Shown: positions 23,311 through 36,079, counted from the first letter of the stretch. The stretch is 64,000 bases of DNA from Megalopta genalis (GCF_051020955.1 NC_135026.1:9648501-9712500); one strand, 5' to 3'. The notes: a model not told the origin generated them from the sequence alone. Made by a program: numbers and translations.

Positions 23311-24269
23311 CCATCACCAGTATTACCGACTTCAGCAGTGCTGCCAATCTCGCCACTGTTGCCAAACCTACAATTATTACGAACCTCAAAAATTTACGAT
23401 TCTCGAGGACCTTGACATATTCCAAGCTGTCGCTGTTTCGTTAAAAGTAAATCATATGATAGTAAATATGGACTCATTTTAAAGCCGAAGCATCTACTTT
23501 CGCAATCCTCTATTCATCTTTTAGTTCGACGTTTGTACACGATACAGGAGGTAGCAAACTGGAGACTCCTTTTCTATTAACAGTGAACTCTGATGTGTTC
23601 GACGCTTTAATTTGAAATATCGTAACTTAGATTTTAGATGGAATTTTAGTTCGAAAAAATGATGGCAGCCTCGATGGCAGTTGAAACGGTGTTCCAAAAT
23701 CTCGTACAATAGCTGTAGGCCGCTGGATGTCGCTAAACCGGGGAGGCTGGCCTGGCCAGGGGCGGTCCGGCGTTTTCGAGCTAGAAATTGAAAAGATCGG
23801 TGTCCGCGTCATTATCCGGATGCACAGTCGTGCACGGCCCGGTCAATTAAACAGGGCAGCGGACCGGTCGCTCCCGTGTTTCCGCGTGGCATTACTTTTC
23901 TCTTTATCTTTCGGCCGATTGATTTCAATGGGCGAGCGCCCGGGCCGGCCCGCCACCTTGCGCGCCCGGCCCAGCCCGACCCGACCCGACCTGGCCCTGG
24001 TGTGTATCGACGGCCGCGTAATTGGACGCGGCGGATAATTGTTTCGTTGTCCGGCGTCTCGCGTTAGCGGCGAGCCTTTTAGACGGCGCACTCATTACCG
24101 TTAAGTGGCGTGTCGCTGCACGGTTTTCGGCAGCGATATGAAACCCCGGTCCGAGCTGTTAATTGCGCCCCATCGGGCACCTTTGAGCGACGTCGCGTGG
24201 CCCCGGCGAACTCGAAGCGAGTCGAAATACTTCGCCTTCGGCTCTGACAGTCTTCTGCGATCTGCCGTT
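23311..24269. other. Low-copy DNA, GC-rich 23700-24260
   Basis: No gene is recognised. The GC-rich part carries opposed frames (103 codons + at 23727-24038 and 82 codons - at 23843-24091) that overlap each other and are Arg/Pro-rich, as expected from GC-rich non-coding DNA. Confidence 0.45.
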
Positions 24270-24490
24270 TTTATGCATTTATTTATACGTTTTTACAAAT
24301 TTCATGAATTCCATAGGTTTTTGTATATTTTTATAAATGTTATAAATTTCATGTTTTTTATGTATTCTTTTTAATTTTATGAATCTCGTATATTTTTATA
24401 TCTTTATAAAAATTTTATAAATTCCATATTTTTTTAGGTATTCTTAAAAATTTTGTAAATTTCATATATTTTTAAATATTTGACGAATGT
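24270..24490. repeat. T-rich degenerate repeat (TTTTTATAAATTTCAT)
   Basis: About seven loose copies of a unit of about 30 bases with AAATTTCATGAATTC and TATATTTTTATAAAT words. The end of an 89-codon frame (24105-24374) is produced by it. Confidence 0.7.
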
Positions 24491-24756
24491 TGTGTGTATG
24501 TTTAGGAATGACTCTGAAATTTCGAGCTATAGATTACAATATTTATTATAAAATATTTAATATTTTAAATATATATTAATATTAATTAATTTTAATTTAA
24601 TATTAATATCAAAATATATGTAAATATTTAATATTTAATATTCTTTTTACTTGACTTTCAACTTATCAAATGAAAAAAAATTGAAGTCTCCGAATAAAAA
24701 GATCGCAAAAAGTGAGTCGTGAAAGAAATCATAAAATAAGTCGTTAAATAATATTA

Positions 24757-24790
<34 letters not shown>

Positions 24791-24850
24791 GTTGTTGTTA
24801 CTGTTGTTACTGTTATTACAAATTACATATTATTATATTATTGTATTATA
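24491..24850. repeat. AT-rich stretch with (TTA)n microsatellite
   Basis: TTAATATTAAT words at 24540-24650 and (ATT)n/(GTT)n at 24756-24840. No gene is seen. Confidence 0.8.
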
Positions 24851-25650
24851 ATCGATCTGTAAATAAGTACAACACAATGCATATTTTTTTAAATCTAAAA
24901 AGAACAAACAATTTTCCTTAAACGCTGTAAAATGCTCAACGTTCGGTGACCTTGCGAACGCATTTCTGCAAATTATACGAAGGGGCCACGAAAAATAGAT
25001 ATCGCCGACCGATATCACAGCAATCGCGAAGCGACGTTGCTGGCGGCCGCGACGCCGACGCCGACGACGACGTCTCGAAACATCGTCGACCGTATGAAAT
25101 TTAATTTTCGCCAGTTTTCCACGGCGAAAGGGAAAACAAGCGGCGTCGCGAGATCCAATTATGCACGCTGCTCCCCGGCGGATTTTAAATTGCATGGCTG
25201 TACTGCGTAAACATTAGCGAGAGTATCATTAAGCGTCGTCAACAACCAGCGCGCGAATTCTAAACGCTTCTTCTCAGAGCTATCTCGCGAGGGGGACCGG
25301 CCGGCGGGGATTATCATCGAAAATGTTCATCTTTATTCTCGCATTAGCGCCCGGAAAGTTCCCGTCGGCTGCGAAATTCTTGGGGAATCGTGCGCCGGTC
25401 TAGCGCGAAACTTTCGAAACGGCAGCCAATTCTGCCGAAACCAATTTTCTTCTAATTCAAAGTTGCTAGGCGACGGCTGTTGCGTGACCATTTTCAATGG
25501 CGACGGGATTACTGTCATTAATCCCATTCAGCCCGATCGCAACTTTGATAAATTAGTAGAAAGTCGGGGATTATTTCTTATCGCGGATTTTGTGGTTGTC
25601 GAACATCGTGTTGCGCAAATATATTTTTTATACTGTCCGCAAGCGAGCTG
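24851..25650. other. GC-rich low-copy block
   Basis: A (GACGCC/GACGAC) stretch at 25050-25075 gives the Arg-rich run in a 120-codon minus frame, which has no other support. No repeats otherwise. Confidence 0.45.
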
Positions 25651-27055
25651 AAATTTTGCGAAAAACACAGGAGATGGGATAGATGCGTAGCTATAACTTG
25701 CTTCTTTGTTCATTTCGATAGCGTGCATAGTGCTCGAGAAATATCAGTTAAAAGTTAGGGGTGTTTTATACATGTTAGAAGAAATATTTGAAGTTTATTA
25801 CTTTAGACGAAGTGATATTTTGCAGGGAAGATGAATGGTAAATATTTTTCAAAAAATACAGGAAATAGGACAGATATATAGCTACAATTTGCTTCTTGGT
25901 TGATTTAAATATCTTGCATAGTAATCGAGAAATATCAGTTAGAAGTTAGGGGTGTTTTTATTCTTGTTAGAAGAAATACTTGAAGTTTATTAAGTGATAT
26001 TTTGTGGGAAAGTGAATGGAAAAAATTTTGCAAAAAATACAGGAAATAGGACAGATATATAGCTTCAATTTGCTTCTTGGTTCATTCAAATATCTTGCAT
26101 AATAATCGAGAAATATCATTTCGAAGTTGGGGGTGTTTTCATCTTTGTTAGAAAAAAGATTTGGAGTTTCTTATTTTAGACAAAATGACATTATTTGGAA
26201 ATGTAAATGCTAAACATCTTGAAAAAATACAGAAGATGGGATAGATCTATAGTAATTTTTTGTCTTTGGATTTATTCGAATATCTGACATAGTAATCAAG
26301 AAATATGACATCAAAATTAATGTTTTCACGTCCTCATTGGAGAAAACACTGGATACTTAATGTTTCTTAAAGTGGTATCTTTCTGAGAATGCAAATAGTT
26401 AAAATTTTGCAAAAAATACTGTAGATGTCAGTAATGTATAACTATCATTTGCCCATTTAATGATTTAAATGTCGTGTATAGTAATCACGAAATACGAGTC
26501 CAAAGTTAGGGGTGCGAAACGAAGCTGGAGTCTTGAGATCTATGAAATAAATATTTTAAACAAAGTGATATTATTTAGAGAATGTAAATAGTAAAAGTCT
26601 GTACAAATTACAGAAGATAGGATAGATGTAGAGTAATATTTTGCCTTCGGATTCATTTAAAATTCTTCCTCAGTACTCGAGAAGTACAATCTCACAGTTA
26701 AAGATGAAAAACCACTGGACTTCGAGTTCAGGAAATTTGAAACGATTATTTTCATAATTATTTTCAGAATGTAAATGGCAAAAATCTGTAAAAATTGCAG
26801 AAGGTAGAATAGATGTATAGTAATTTTTTGCCTTTGGATTCATTTAGATATCTCGCATAGAACTCGAGAAATATAATCTCGAAGTTAGGGGTGGAAAGAG
26901 ACTGGACATCGAGGAGTTTACGAAGTAAATATTTTAAATAAAATAATACTATCTCGAAAATAGAAATAATAAAAATTTTGCAAAAAATTTTGCAATTCGC
27001 ATAGTACTCGAGAAATACGAAGTCGAAATTAGGTTTGTTTTACTTTTCGAAAGAA
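25651..27055. repeat. Satellite-like array, eight units of about 182-192 bp
   Basis: Units begin (AAATTTTGCAAAAAATACAG-like) at about 25651, 25841, 26023, 26212, 26402, 26593, 26780 and 26972. Each then carries GATAGGATAGATGTATAG, TTGCTTCTTTGTTCATTTA, a CTCGAGAAATA box, GAAGTTAGGGGTG and ATTTTAGACAAAGTGATATT. The last unit lacks about 60 bases after its start. Units look roughly 70-85% alike. The first sits on the flank of a GC-rich block and the array ends at another. Confidence 0.95.
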
Positions 27056-27602
27056 CGCACTAAAAATGACGCTAAAGCAAACGTCATCCGACAGATCAGA
27101 TTTCCCTGGACCACGATAGATCATCAAAATCCGTTTCCACTAAGAAGACCCGCACGGGCAAGCATTGTTCTCGCAGGGAGACGTTCCGAGTGAAATTGTC
27201 GGAGTCGGTTTAATAATGTCCGCGGGGCAGGGTTCCGTGCGATTGGTTCCGCGAAACGCGTCGGCCCGCGCGGTCGCTGGGCAGATCCCTTTTAACGGGA
27301 AATCTGTCTCATTAACAATCTAATTAATAATCCAATTACGCGGCAAGATCCACCCTCCGGCATATTTTCACGGTAACGGGAAAACAATTCTGTCGGACGT
27401 CTCCCTTCTGGCCCTCTACATACCTCCGGTTGGATAGAGAAATGTGGGCGAGGGGCCACGGCGGCGAGAGAGGACTGGATGGCGCCTCATCCCCCAGGAA
27501 TTTAATAAGCAATTACCAGGGATGAAACGAGACGCATCTGTGTACCTGTATAACGAGAGCCGGCGCGGTGGCGGGAGAGGGAGGACCAGAAAGAGAAAGA
27601 GC

Positions 27603-27640
<38 letters not shown>

Positions 27641-27720
27641 TCTAGGTTAGGTTGTACGAACCAGGCCAAGGCATTATCGAAATAAATTATTTGAAAAATA
27701 ATCGTTAACACTGTTTCTAC
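27056..27720. other. GC-rich low-copy block with (GA)n
   Basis: GC-rich DNA with TTAATAATCTAATTAATAATCC-like AT words near 27310-27335 and a (GA)n run at 27606-27635. The 69-codon minus frame owes its Leu/Ser run to the (GA)n. Confidence 0.45.
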
Positions 27721-28339
27721 AGAACTTATAGATATAATTTATAATATGTGACATATAATATTTTAATATATGCATATTATTTTTAATATATAATATTTAC
27801 AGGAGAAGTTGAACAATTAGTTGAGAAAAGCCTGAATTTAGGAAGTAATTGAAAATTACAATTCTATAAAGTATTTTCTGACCTCTTTGGTAAAAACAGA
27901 GACAAATCTTAAAAGGTGTCTTTTTACCCCGTTGGTAAAAATAGTGTCACATTGAAATCTTGAACAGTGTGTTTGACCCCGTCAGTAAAGGTATTGTTAA
28001 TATATTATTTTATTTGGTTAAATGAGATATTTCAGATAATTAAACGTTAGTCTATTTGAGCGGTGAAATAATTTTTCAAATGATATGTCGTTATTTAGAT
28101 TTAAATTTATTTTTTATTTTATTGCTTGTTTGGGCAAATATATATATTTATCCAAACATTTCCACAAATACTCTTTAATTCTACCATGTCAATTACGCCA
28201 ACAATGTAGGCTTGAATGCTGAAAGCAAATCCAGTTAAATTATGAGAAGTACAATTTAATTAAGTACAATTAATTTGATTCTATAACGTTCTGTTAATTT
28301 CTAACGATTCATTCGAGTATTCTTGTTAATTCTTATTGA
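27721..28339. other. AT-rich gene-free stretch
   Basis: Weakly repetitive: GACCCCGT.(G/A)GTAAAAA words recur at about 27883, 27925 and 27975, suggesting an old unit of about 45-50 bases. Nothing else is seen. Confidence 0.5.
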
Positions 28340-28850
28340 TTTCAGTTTCAACTGATCCAATCATTTTTATGCCAAATTTATTCGAGCGGATAATTGAGAT
28401 GAAAAATTATTCAATTGAAGAAATATTCGAATAAAATTTTATTCAACTCAACAATCATTCAAGTAAAAATTTCTACAAATAAAAAGTTCCTCAAATAAAA
28501 GATTATTGAAATAAAATATCATATTCAAATGAAGAATTCTTCAAATAAACGATTATTGAAATTAAAAAATTCTTCGAATAAAAAGTACTTCAAATAAAAA
28601 ATTCTTCAAATAAAATATCATTCAAATAAAATATTATTCAAATAAAAAATTCTTCAAATAAACAATTATTAAAACAAATATTATTGAAATGAAAAAATTA
28701 CTCAAATAAAAATTTCTTCAAATAAAAATTTCTTCGAATAAAAAATTCTCCAAATAAAAGATTCTCCAAATAAAAAATTCTCCAAACAAAAAGTAATCGA
28801 AACAAAAATTATTCAAACAAGTTATCGAGAAACAATTTGTTCGAATCGAG
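28340..28850. repeat. 16-bp tandem array (TTCAAATAAAAAATTC)
   Basis: About 25-30 imperfect copies of a 16-base unit, best ordered 28540-28800 where successive units differ by one or two bases. The period equals that of the unrelated array at 4551-5395. Confidence 0.9.
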
Positions 28851-30104
28851 AACAAAGTAAAGTCAATTTTCAATATTATCCTTTATATAAAAGTAATAAA
28901 GTGTTCAAAGTGATCGGACCACTTCAAATAATTATTTGTTATCCCGTATCAAGCTAAATGCGCCGTGGTAGGAGTCTAAACAGTGGGACGAAGCGAGAAG
29001 AAACGAGGGAGCGAGCCTGTAACAGGGTGGAGGAGTGGGAGGCTCGAGCGAAATAAGAGGAGCGCGAGCGAACACGCAATATTTCCCGGTAAACTGTGCT
29101 CGTTTCGCACTATTTTCTCATCGCGCCGGCCGATTCGAAAGGAATTCCTATTATCGGAATAACTTCCGAGCGATTCGGCACGCGGCGAACCGTTTCCACA
29201 ATGCATCGCTAAAGAGAAGATAATTAGCAGCCGCCGGGAATTAAATAAGATATTTAGTACGTATCGGGTAACGTGCCTTCGCGAGGAGTTGCTCGAGCAC
29301 CGCGCTCCGCTAATGTGGAATACCAATAAAGACCTTGTTCCTTAGGAAAACTAATTACAGTACGCGCAAGATAATATCTTTTAGCTGCGCCGTGCAGCTG
29401 CAACGGGGGCAGAAGGGAGGGAGGGGGAGGGAGAGAGAAAGAAAGAGAGAGAGAGGGAGGGAGAGGGACGTTCGAGCACTCGGTTGCTAGAATAATAATT
29501 AATTGGACGCTCCGACTCGCTCGTGTTGCAAATTACGCTGCCGTTGCCACGTCAGCAACAAGGTTTCTTTCGCTGAAGTAAACATTCGCCGCGCAATCCA
29601 GCTTCTCTTATATCCGACTGTAAACTAACTCCTTGCATTATGATCTCGGTGAAAACCTCGCTTCTTTTCGACCGTTTTCTTGCGCCGGGGTAACGCTAGA
29701 AAAGGGATGATGCATTTCCTCGCGATATTCCGCGCGCTGCGAAAATGGACGGATGCTTCGTTTGCTTTCTGCGAGGGGATCGTAATCGTCGTGGAAAAGG
29801 GAAAGATAGCGGTATGATCCCGGTGTTCGTCGTAATGGGAGCCCTGGAGATGTAGAGAACCAGTTTTGACAATTGTCGTGCGTCATGAGAAATGATTATG
29901 TCGGTCGGCGAACGGCTCGATTTGTCATTTCTTGCGACAGGAAGTATAGGCGATGTCGGAAAAAGAGAATCGGCCGACTGTTCCGCTGGAAAACGGTGCG
30001 GGTTGTTCTTTCTCGTCGCAGAAGGGCGGGATAATTGATTGGATAAGCAGTTTTTACGATTTTTAAATTTTACAATTTTCTCATCGGTTAAGCGTCTCTC
30101 TGTA
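28851..30104. other. GC-rich low-copy block with purine tract
   Basis: 29410-29467 is a GGGAGG/GAGAGA purine tract. Frames up to 162 codons (29696-30184 -) overlap shorter opposing frames and carry no recognisable domain or splice evidence. I cannot support a gene. Confidence 0.45.
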
Positions 30105-31890
30105 ATGGATGATAATTGGGAAGGAAGGAAAGTAGCACGGTGTGCTGCCGCCAAGAAGGTAGATAGAAAATTGCAAGATGGCAAATATATTGGCTGAAAA
30201 GTATTTAGCGAAAGGGCGATAATTAGGGAGAAAAGAAAGTGATAAAGTGTGTGGGTGGGAATGTATTTGGCAGAGGTATGATAATTGTGAACGAGAAAAT
30301 TATGTTAACTAGAAAATCTCTAGTAGGAGATAATAATTGGGAGCAAAGCAAAGTAGTAAGATATACTGAAGAGAAAGTAGATGGTAAATTTGAAAGTAGC
30401 AAGGTGGCAAATATACATATATTGCACAGAAAGTAGATATAAAACTAGGAAATAGATAGGTAGCAAAATATATTCGTTGGAAAGTATTCACCAAACTATA
30501 AAGTTGCAAGGTAGCAAAATATATTCACTAGAAAGTATTCACGAAACTGTAAAGTGACAAGGTGGCAAAATATATCATTGGCCAAAAAGTATTCAGCAAA
30601 TTAACAAACTGTAAGATATCAAGATATGTTCATTAGAAAATATTTATAAAAGTAGAAAGTAGCAAAATATATTCACTAGAATGTATTCATCAATTTATAA
30701 AGTGACAAAGTGGCAAAATGTATCATCAACAAAAAAGTATTCAGCAAATTGACAACCTACATGATATGAAGACACGTTGACTAGAAAGTATTTAGCAAAC
30801 TAAAAAATGTCAAGGTGGCAAACTATGTTTATTGTAATGTATTTAGCAAATGGACAATAATTGAGAAAATGTGGCAAAGTATATTCACTAGAAAGTGCTC
30901 AGTCAAATGATAACTGTGGACCAAGCAGAATAGCGAAATATATTAAGCAGAAAACATTAAGCAAAATATATTCATTAGAAATGTAGAAAATTGAAACATT
31001 GTGGGGTAGCAAAATATACTAACTAAAAAGTGTTTAGTAAAAAGAAAATGATAACAGTAAACAGAAGAAAGTCGCAAAATATATGTATTCACATGAAAGT
31101 ATTTTGCAAACCAGAAAATTGCAAGATTGCAAAATGTGTTAATTAGAAAGTATTTAGCAAACTAGAAAATTACAAGGTTGTAAAATCAATTGACTAGACT
31201 GTACTTAGCAAAAGAATAATAATTGTGCAGAGTAGCAGAGTATAATTCATTGACATGAATGTATTTTGCAAACTTGGAAATTATAAGGTAACAAAATATA
31301 TTGACAAGAAAATATAGATAAAAAATGATAATTGAGAACAAATGAGAATAGCGAAATATTAGTATGGACAAGAAAATATGTAGCAGACTAAAAAATTGCT
31401 AATAAAATATACTAATTAGGAAATATTTAGTAAACTTGAAATTTGCAAAAAAGCAAAATATGATCACGAGAAAGTATTTATCAAACTAAACTAAAAAGTA
31501 ACAAGGTAGCAAAATTAATTGCCAGGAAACTATGTAGCAATGTATGAACACGGTCAAGTAACAAAGTTCATTGACAAGAAAATATTTAACAAACTAGAAA
31601 ATTGAAAGGTGACAAATTGTATTGACCAGGAAATATTTAACAAACTAGACAATTACAAAGTGGCAAAATACGTTGACTATGAAAAATTTAGTAAACTCGA
31701 ATCTTTCAAGGTTGCAAAATATAATTACGACAAAGTATTTATCGAACTAGAAAATAGCAAGATAACAAAATGAGACAAGAAGCCATGCGGCAAAGGAATG
31801 CGAATCGAAACACACAAGAAAGTTGAAAAGTACACTGACAACAATGTATTCGACAAAGTAGAAAATTGCGAGGAACAGTCGTCCGTGACA
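30105..31890. repeat. Long degenerate ~50-bp array, part 1
   Basis: About 30-35 units built from AGCAAAATATATTCACTAGAA, AGTATTTAGCAAACTAGAAA and ATTGCAAGGTGGC words. A three-unit higher-order repeat of about 148 bases is visible (GTGACAAGGTGGCAAAATAT at 30554 and 30702). Units decay gradually toward both ends. Reading frames of 61-78 codons here are by-products. Confidence 0.92.
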
Positions 31891-32400
31891 GCGCTTAAAA
31901 ATGTATTCGGGATTACAGAGGCAGCGGCTTGGAAGAGGTAAATCTGAAGTAACAGGTCTCTTGGAAGCTTGAAAAGGTAGCATTTAATAGGCCGCGATCA
32001 GCTTTCCACGCAGTCCTTCCCCACGGCCGTTTCGTCAAACGACAATGGCCCCCCTGAACGGTTTCACGCTCAGCTTCCGTTCGACGATCTCGAGTGCCGG
32101 CATTCCGAGACTTTCGATCCACCGGTGGAAATTCGATAATACGCGTTCCCTGCAGTCGGTAGCCCGCAAGATTCGAACGCCTCTCGAAACGCCGCGCCAC
32201 AGGTGGTTGCGAAGTGTCTCATCCTGCGGACCCTCAAATTTTCCACACGCCGCGCCGATTATATTCGGATCGAGCGTTTTCTTCCGGCTGTGACTCCATG
32301 CCGAACACCGACTTCCCTGCCAGCGCCGTTTCTCTTCGTGCAGAAACACTAATTCCTGAAAAATTAACTTTTTTCGATCATTTCGAACTTGAAGGTTCTA
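31891..32400. other. GC-rich block inside the ~50-bp array
   Basis: Low-copy GC-rich sequence separating two halves of one array. Opposed frames of 82-104 codons (32035-32349 -, 32045-32293 +) overlap fully and are not supported as genes. Confidence 0.5.
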
Positions 32401-32454
32401 TTATTTGACACTTTATTTTCCATGCTACTAATTTCAGATCTATTATTTTTTATT

Positions 32455-32585
32455 TTTTATTACTTATATTACTTATATATTACTTATATTACTTATATTA
32501 CTTATATATTACTTATATATTACTTATATTACTTATATATTACTTATATTACTTATATATTACTTATATTCTATTATTTTTTATT
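32455..32585. repeat. TTATATTAC microsatellite
   Basis: TTACTTATATTACTTATATA repeated about ten times with 9- and 11-base spacing. It causes the Tyr/Ile-rich 84-codon frame. Confidence 0.95.
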
Positions 32586-32739
32586 TAGCCATTATTTCTT
32601 TTTTTTACTGTATAGGTACCTTCATTCTTTTAATTTTAGTTGAGTATTAAATTAATGTAACATTTGGTAATTGTTTGAACAATTTTTTCTGCTGTGAAAA
32701 ATTTTGTTTTCCATTGATTTTCGAAACTTTTCAGAAAAA

Positions 32740-32940
32740 CTATGAACCTAACCTGTAACTTATCTAGACCTAACCTATACTTCCAGCGTTCAAGGAGTTT
32801 TAAAAGCTGTCCTAGAAAACGATAGGTACATAAACGTTATTCATATAGGTTAGGTCACAGTTAGTGGTAAGTTAGGTCCAATTTGCGATAAGTTAGGTGT
32901 ATATTAGATCAAGTTTAGGTCTGAGTCAGGCAGTGAAATG
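32740..32940. repeat. Partial composite repeat (CCTAACC ... core ... GGTTAGG)
   Basis: CCTAACCTATACTTCCAGCG is followed by a core (GTTCAAGGAGTTTTAAAAGC, then GAAAACGATAG) and then ATAGGTTAGGTCACAG in the opposite sense. The core matches 48888-48930 and, reversed, 51190-51240. Confidence 0.7.
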
Positions 32941-32974
32941 CCTTCATTAGAACGTATTTAACTAATTAGTAAAA

Positions 32975-33715
32975 TATCCTTAACTATATATAAAATAGCA
33001 AAATATATTCACTAGAAAGCAATTAGCAAACTATGAAGTGACAAAGTTGCAAAATATATTGACTAAACGATTCTTAGCACACAAGGAAATGGAAACACGC
33101 CAAAATATATTCATTGAAAAGTATTTAACAAACCAGTAAATCACAAAGTGACAAAATTTATACACTACAATGTATTTACCAAACTAGAAAATTCTCTACA
33201 AAGTATTTCACGAACTAGAAAATTGCAAGGTGACAAAATATATTTAGTAAAAATATAAAATAAAATAAATAAAATAAATAAAAATATAAAATATATTTAG
33301 GAAACTCGGAAAATATGACAAAATATATTGATTGGATAGTATTTAACAAACTGGATGATTGCAATGTAGCAAAATATATTCATACAGTGGAAAGTATCTA
33401 GCAAACTATAAAGTGACAATTTGGCTAAATATATTGACTAAAAAGTATTCAGCAAAACTAGGAAATTGAAAGATGACAACAAATATATCAACTATGAAGC
33501 ATTATGCAAACTTGAATATTGCAAAGTAGAAAAATATATTTACTATAAAGTACTTATCAAGTTAAAGAATCATAAAGTGCCAATATATATTTACTAGAAA
33601 ATGTTTAGCAAAATGAGGATTGACGAGAAGTAGCAAAGTATATTGCCTAGAAAGTATGTTGTAAAAATCTGATAATGCGAATGAATAAAAGCGTAAAAAT
33701 ACACCTATTATTGGC
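32975..33715. repeat. ~50-bp array, part 2
   Basis: The same words as 30105-31890 (AGCAAAATATATTCACTAGA, AGCAATTAGCAAACTA, GTGACAAAGTTGCAAAATAT). Two tracts thus share one unit across a 1.1-kb interruption. Confidence 0.9.
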
Positions 33716-34080
33716 AAGAAAATGTTAAGGTCCCAGATGGCGCTAGGCTAAATCTAAGTTAGATTTACCTTAAGTCTACGTCAGGTCTTTATTATTTATT
33801 TCAAAAAGTACGTGACGTGTTCATAGGAACCAATGCAAAAGAGTCTATTAAATTTCGAAGAGCATCGAATAAAATGGTAACAAAAATTTATATAAAAAAT
33901 ATATGAACGACATTTTCTCTCGTTGAACGAGTAAATAATATTAATATTAATATTTATAATTAATATTTATTTATATTTTAATAATAATATTAATATTTAT
34001 AATTAATATTTATTTATATTTTAATAATAATATTAATATTTCACCGAAAGCAGATCTTTTCGGGAAACAATTTCGCTGCT
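33716..34080. repeat. AT-rich stretch with 58-bp duplication
   Basis: AATAATATTAATATTTATAA at about 33943 recurs at about 33982, with TTTATTTATATTTTAATAAT between them. 33745-33795 carries TTAGATCT-like words of the TTAGG-like family. Confidence 0.75.
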
Positions 34081-35029
34081 AGGCTCACGTGATCAACGCG
34101 CATGCGCGCGCGCGCGCGAAGTCGGTGGGCAGCGCATGGATAGGCGAAAGGGCATTAACAGCCTCTTAACATGCAGATTGGCCGCCTAAAGACTTTGGGA
34201 GTTGCTCGAACGTTGATTGGACGATTATTTAATACCTTGTCGAGAAGCCTCCGTTATTCCACGCACCACGTGTGCCCGGCCGTGGATTCACCTGCGGGAT
34301 TCGTCGGTCTCCGGTAATTTCTACGGCCGCGCGTCAGTGCAGGCTCGAAATTATGCAGCCTCTCTCTCTCGTCTCTCGCTGACCGTTTCGTGGCTTTTTT
34401 CGCCATCGACCGGCCAACTCGTTTTATCCGGCGGAACGATCGCGTATGTCCTCGCCGCGACCCTAATGATCCTGGCCCGACAGCGTTCCCGCGGACAATC
34501 GGCCGTGATTAGGATCATCGGCTCATTGTTTGCTGATGCGGCGCAACCTACGAATGCGGGACCCGCCGAATCTTTCGGCCGAGCGACGAAATTGTAACTT
34601 GCTCGAACGGGCCTGAGGCAATTAGGGGAATCGAGAGAGCCTGAAGGTTCAATGCGACGCCTATACTTTTGATGGATTTTCTTGATCTCGATTCCCTGGT
34701 ACAGTAATTTCTCTCGCATTGTTACTCAGCTTGGAAACGAGAATGAACAACTTGGAAAGAGGTGATGCGATCATTGAAGCTGTAAAAACAACTGTAAAAT
34801 CGAGCCGCAAGGCTCGAATAATCGTATCTCCTCTTCCGGAGTTGTCCATTTGCGTTTCCAAGCCGAGGGACAATGTGAGAGAAATATAATAATTTCATTA
34901 ACGTTCGAGATAGTTGCATTTGTACATCATCGCAGTAGAAACATTGTATAATAGTCAGACATTCTAGAAAGTATACTTAAATATGTCGAGGATCTTAACG
35001 TTTTGCCAATTTTTCAACATTCGACAATT
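34081..35029. other. GC-rich low-copy block
   Basis: It starts with a CGCGCATGCG(CG)n run at 34097-34118. A 126-codon plus frame (34217-34597) and a 122-codon minus frame (34351-34719) overlap. The plus frame has a modest hydrophobic stretch but no domain I recognise, so I do not call a gene. Confidence 0.45.
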
Positions 35030-35400
35030 CGACATTTTGAATAACTTTCTCTTTTATGCAAAATATCGGCTTGCATTAATTTCCAAGATATTCACCGAAA
35101 GCGAAGACCTAACGATGACCTAACCAGGGACTAACACCGATCTAATCCAGACCTAACACAGGTCTACACATTTACCTATAACTTACTAGGAATTTTAAAT
35201 ACACTTCTTGAAAACTACCGGAACGTTGCGAAGATAAATTTATAGACCTAATCCAGACCTAACTCAAACCTATCCGCGACGTAACCTATATCCTATAACG
35301 TTCGATGGTTTTCGAGAACGTTTCTTAAAATGCCTAGAACGCTATAAGCGAAGCTCAGGTTCGCGTTGTATTTGCGTTAGGTCTATGTTAGTTAGGCCTG
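35030..35400. repeat. Composite dispersed repeat, inverted copy
   Basis: AAGATATTCACCGAAAGCGA (35086) is followed by CCTAACC-type blocks, a core with GGAATTTTAAATACACTTCTTGAAAACTA (split at 35190-35218), more CCTAATCCAGACCTAAC, a second core in the opposite sense (35295-35345), then GCGTTAGGTCTATG. Confidence 0.75.
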
Positions 35401-36079
35401 GGCTTAGATTCAAGTTAGGAAAACGACATTTTCCGCAAAACAGACTGTTGCTAGAAACGACAATTTCTACACCATATTGGAGCTTCATGAAAATCAAAGA
35501 GAAGGGCAATGCCCTAAATAATTACCTTTTCTCTTCCAGCCTGATATCAGCAATTAGTCTTTGCCCGTAGAATCACTTTCTTCGTGAACCCAGTTGCCAG
35601 AATACGTTCTGCGCGTAGAATCACCGTCGAACACGCACAAAGAGACTTCCATCCCCGTTTGTGCACGGCACAGCCTCTTTTACCCTCGACAAGGGACAAT
35701 CTACGCGCAGCCAAGCTTCCCCTCTCGCTCCTCTCTTCTCGTTCTCGTTTCAACCTGCGCCGCCCCCGCGTCCTACAGCCAAACAGCGGCCGGCCACGTG
35801 AAAGTGCCCGGGCGCGACCGGTCACCGCGCGAAAACTGGTTCGGCCGGCAATTTATGCGCGAGTCAATCAACCTGGTAAATAGTAATTAACACCTTTCGC
35901 CGGCCGGCCGGCATGTGTGCCCCGCGCGACACGCTATTAACGCGACTCTGTCCGGCGATGGTGCCTTCAAAGGGCCATCTCGACGCCGGCTGACTTTGCT
36001 TCGTCTAACAGGAGTCGCGGTAAGGCATTGTCTTTGTCGGTTGTCGGTCACTGCGCGGAAAATATACAGCTTTTAGAAC
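35401..36079. other. GC-rich low-copy block
   Basis: Overlapping frames on both strands (92-99 codons, 35547-35890) are unsupported as genes. No internal repeat was seen. Confidence 0.4.

Noticed and set aside
29696..30184. 162-codon minus-strand frame
   Set aside because: No domain, signal or neighbour supports it, and its start lies at the edge of the ~50-bp repeat array.
34217..34597. 126-codon frame with a possible membrane helix
   Set aside because: A single weak hydrophobic stretch, an overlapping 122-codon opposing frame and no recognised family.
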